From Candidatus Aerophobota bacterium (GTDB lineage: Bacteria > Aerophobota > Aerophobia > Aerophobales > AE-B3A), in NCBI GenBank assembly GCA_030672445.1, contig DAOVGK010000074.1:1-6988 (forward strand): a stretch of 6,988 nt of DNA, read 5' to 3'. Below the pieces are notes generated by a model. That model was not told the origin of the DNA. It worked only from the letters and a program-made list of their open reading frames with translations, and ran no database searches. Each line of letters starts with the position of its first letter. Position 1 is the stretch's first letter. Below, piece by piece: positions 6,252 to 6,988 of the stretch. A program made the translations under genes and the position numbers.

Positions 6252-6776
6252 TTGCCAGTAAAATCCGTTAGAGAGATGTTGCTATTACTCCTGTTTTCTT
6301 TATCTATTATTTCTTTATCAGGATGTTCCTACAAATTGGTTCCCTTTTCCCCTGTTAGCTCAAAGATTGCTATACCTATCTTCTCTAACCAGACCTTCAA
6401 ATACGGACTTGAACAAACGCTTACCAGTGTAGTAATTAACGAATTTATTTCCGATGGGCGGCTTCAAGTGGTGGGAGAAAAGGAAGCTGATGTGATACTA
6501 AATGGCGAAATTGTCCGGTATCTAAAAGAGACCCCCTCTGAGGTGACTGCTACATTGGAAGAAAATAGGATAAGGATAGAGGTATTGGTCTCTTTGGTCT
6601 CAAAGAAAGAGGAGAAAACCTTAAAGGAAAGGAAAATAGAGGAAGTTTTTGCTTATAGCTCCTCTGAAGCGGGAGGAATTCAGACCGAGGATGAGGCTGT
6701 GGAGGAGGCGTGTAAAGAAATAGCCGAGAAACTGATTGAGGCAATTACCTGGGACCTAGGTTTTGCCCCAATTTAA
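6252..6776 (+). CDS. lptE: LptE-like LPS-assembly lipoprotein
   Basis: The 174-residue product starts at TTG. A lipoprotein signal peptide has Lys4 and Arg7, a hydrophobic core LLLLLFSLSIISL (about 10-22) and the lipobox LSGC, with Cys25 as the lipidated residue. The mature start CSYKLVPF resembles the GCGYxL start of LptE. The following IAIPIFSNQTFKYGLEQTLT and VVINEFISDGRLQVV stretches (about 39-76) are the family's characteristic core, and then comes a DVILNGEIVRY strand. LptE sits in the outer membrane as the plug and partner of LptD, the lipopolysaccharide translocon. In distant phyla the equivalent role is inferred from homology only. Length is typical (160-190). No lptD is visible in the window. 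Downstream, the stop is 10 nt from a small RHH gene. Confidence 0.83.
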   Translation: MPVKSVREMLLLLLFSLSIISLSGCSYKLVPFSPVSSKIAIPIFSNQTFKYGLEQTLTSVVINEFISDGRLQVVGEKEADVILNGEIVRYLKETPSEVTATLEENRIRIEVLVSLVSKKEEKTLKERKIEEVFAYSSSEAGGIQTEDEAVEEACKEIAEKLIEAITWDLGFAPI

Positions 6777-6786
6777 GGCTTCCTGC

Positions 6787-6906
6787 ATGCTACGTTTTTC
6801 CAAATCAGACGGGGATATACTAAACAGGATCTCCAAAAAGACGGATAGATTCGGGACTGAGCTGGTTAGACAGGCCGCGGATGAGTATCTGAGAGAATCC
6901 TCATGA
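6787..6906 (+). CDS. Small ribbon-helix-helix (CopG-like) protein, possible antitoxin
   Basis: A 39-residue frame runs from ATG 6787 to TGA 6904-6906. It reads like a minimal ribbon-helix-helix DNA-binding domain: a strand MLRFSK, helix one DGDILNRISKKTDR, a Gly turn, and helix two TELVRQAADEYLRES, which fits the CopG/Arc pattern (Ser/Thr-Glu-Leu-hydrophobic-Arg-x-Ala...Tyr-Leu). Such proteins bind DNA as dimers through the N-terminal strand and often serve as antitoxins that repress their own operon. AAGG is eight bases before the ATG, just after the lptE stop. The ATGA at its end (6903-6906) is the overlap commonly seen with a toxin start, and PIN-like sequence follows. It is short for the family (usually 45 or more residues). 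A TTG at 6763 would extend it into lptE, but without improving the match. Confidence 0.55.
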   Translation: MLRFSKSDGDILNRISKKTDRFGTELVRQAADEYLRESS

Positions 6907-6988
6907 ATTAGGGCAGCTCTTGTTGACGATAACTTAATTTTTGACGGGATGAGATTATGTAGCCTTATGGGGAGAAGGTGCAAGTTAT
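6903..6988 (+). pseudogene. Start of PIN-domain toxin-like frame, apparently broken
   Basis: ATG 6903-6905 overlaps the RHH stop (ATGA) but is followed by AAT and the stop TAG (6909-6911). In the next frame, codons from 6910 to the window edge read RAALVDDNLIFDGMRLC and onward without a stop. This resembles the first strand and metal-binding Asp of PIN ribonucleases (typically LVDTNVxxD). Removing one base near 6909 would join the ATG to this frame. The frame has no ATG, GTG or TTG before the conserved part. The gene is therefore either inactivated, started from a rare codon (ATT 6907), or affected by a base error. Only about 26 residues are visible, so the PIN assignment is tentative. Confidence 0.35.

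Noticed and set aside
6904..6906. Selenocysteine or UGA read-through joining the RHH and PIN-like frames into one protein.
   Set aside because: RF2 is encoded here and the S49 peptidase gene ends in TGA. RHH and PIN proteins are normally separate, and an ATGA overlap explains the position better.
6756..6983. A 75-codon minus-strand ORF at the right end.
   Set aside because: It has no recognisable domain and mirrors the RHH and PIN-like frames on the plus strand.

Overview
The window holds ordinary bacterial housekeeping genes with short stretches of accessory sequence between them. It suggests a diderm (outer-membrane) bacterium: the last large gene encodes an LptE-like outer-membrane lipoprotein with a clear lipobox. 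The mix of a GuaB3-type IMP dehydrogenase homologue, a four-cysteine zinc-type L28, a frameshifted prfB and strong purine-rich ribosome binding sites fits an uncultured or candidate-phylum lineage better than a well-known proteobacterium. That placement is inference; no marker here fixes the phylum.

Layout. 1-201: 3' end of a Mth938-like (DUF498) gene. 202-333: a weak hairpin and a good sigma-70-type promoter. 334-1435: prfB (release factor RF2), expressed through an in-frame UGA at codon 24 and a +1 programmed frameshift. 1491-2654: a GuaB3-like member of the IMPDH/GMP reductase family without CBS domains. 2666-2857, minus strand: rpmB (L28), convergent with guaB3 and divergent from recG. 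2858-3039: a roughly 90-bp imperfect palindrome built from a 9-bp periodic CGCAGAG motif. 3040-5115: recG. 5116-5359: 244 bp without a gene, containing a possible small element remnant and a perfect 11-bp stem-loop. 5360-6118: an S49 (SppA-like) peptidase without a membrane anchor. 6108-6236: a possible 42-residue basic ORF overlapping its end. 6252-6776: lptE-like, starting at TTG. 6787-6906: a 39-residue ribbon-helix-helix protein. 6903-6988: what looks like the start of a PIN-domain toxin whose reading frame is broken at its beginning.

How the genes relate. RF2, L28, RecG, GuaB3 and LptE serve translation termination, the ribosome, DNA repair, purine metabolism and outer-membrane biogenesis; they do not form one pathway. 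The S49 peptidase, small ORF, lptE and RHH gene lie head to tail with gaps of 0-15 nt and may be cotranscribed.

I see no clearly new multi-gene system. The most rewarding points are the variant RF2 frameshift site (UGA followed by A), the palindromic intergenic repeats, and the RHH/PIN toxin-antitoxin-like remnant at the right edge.
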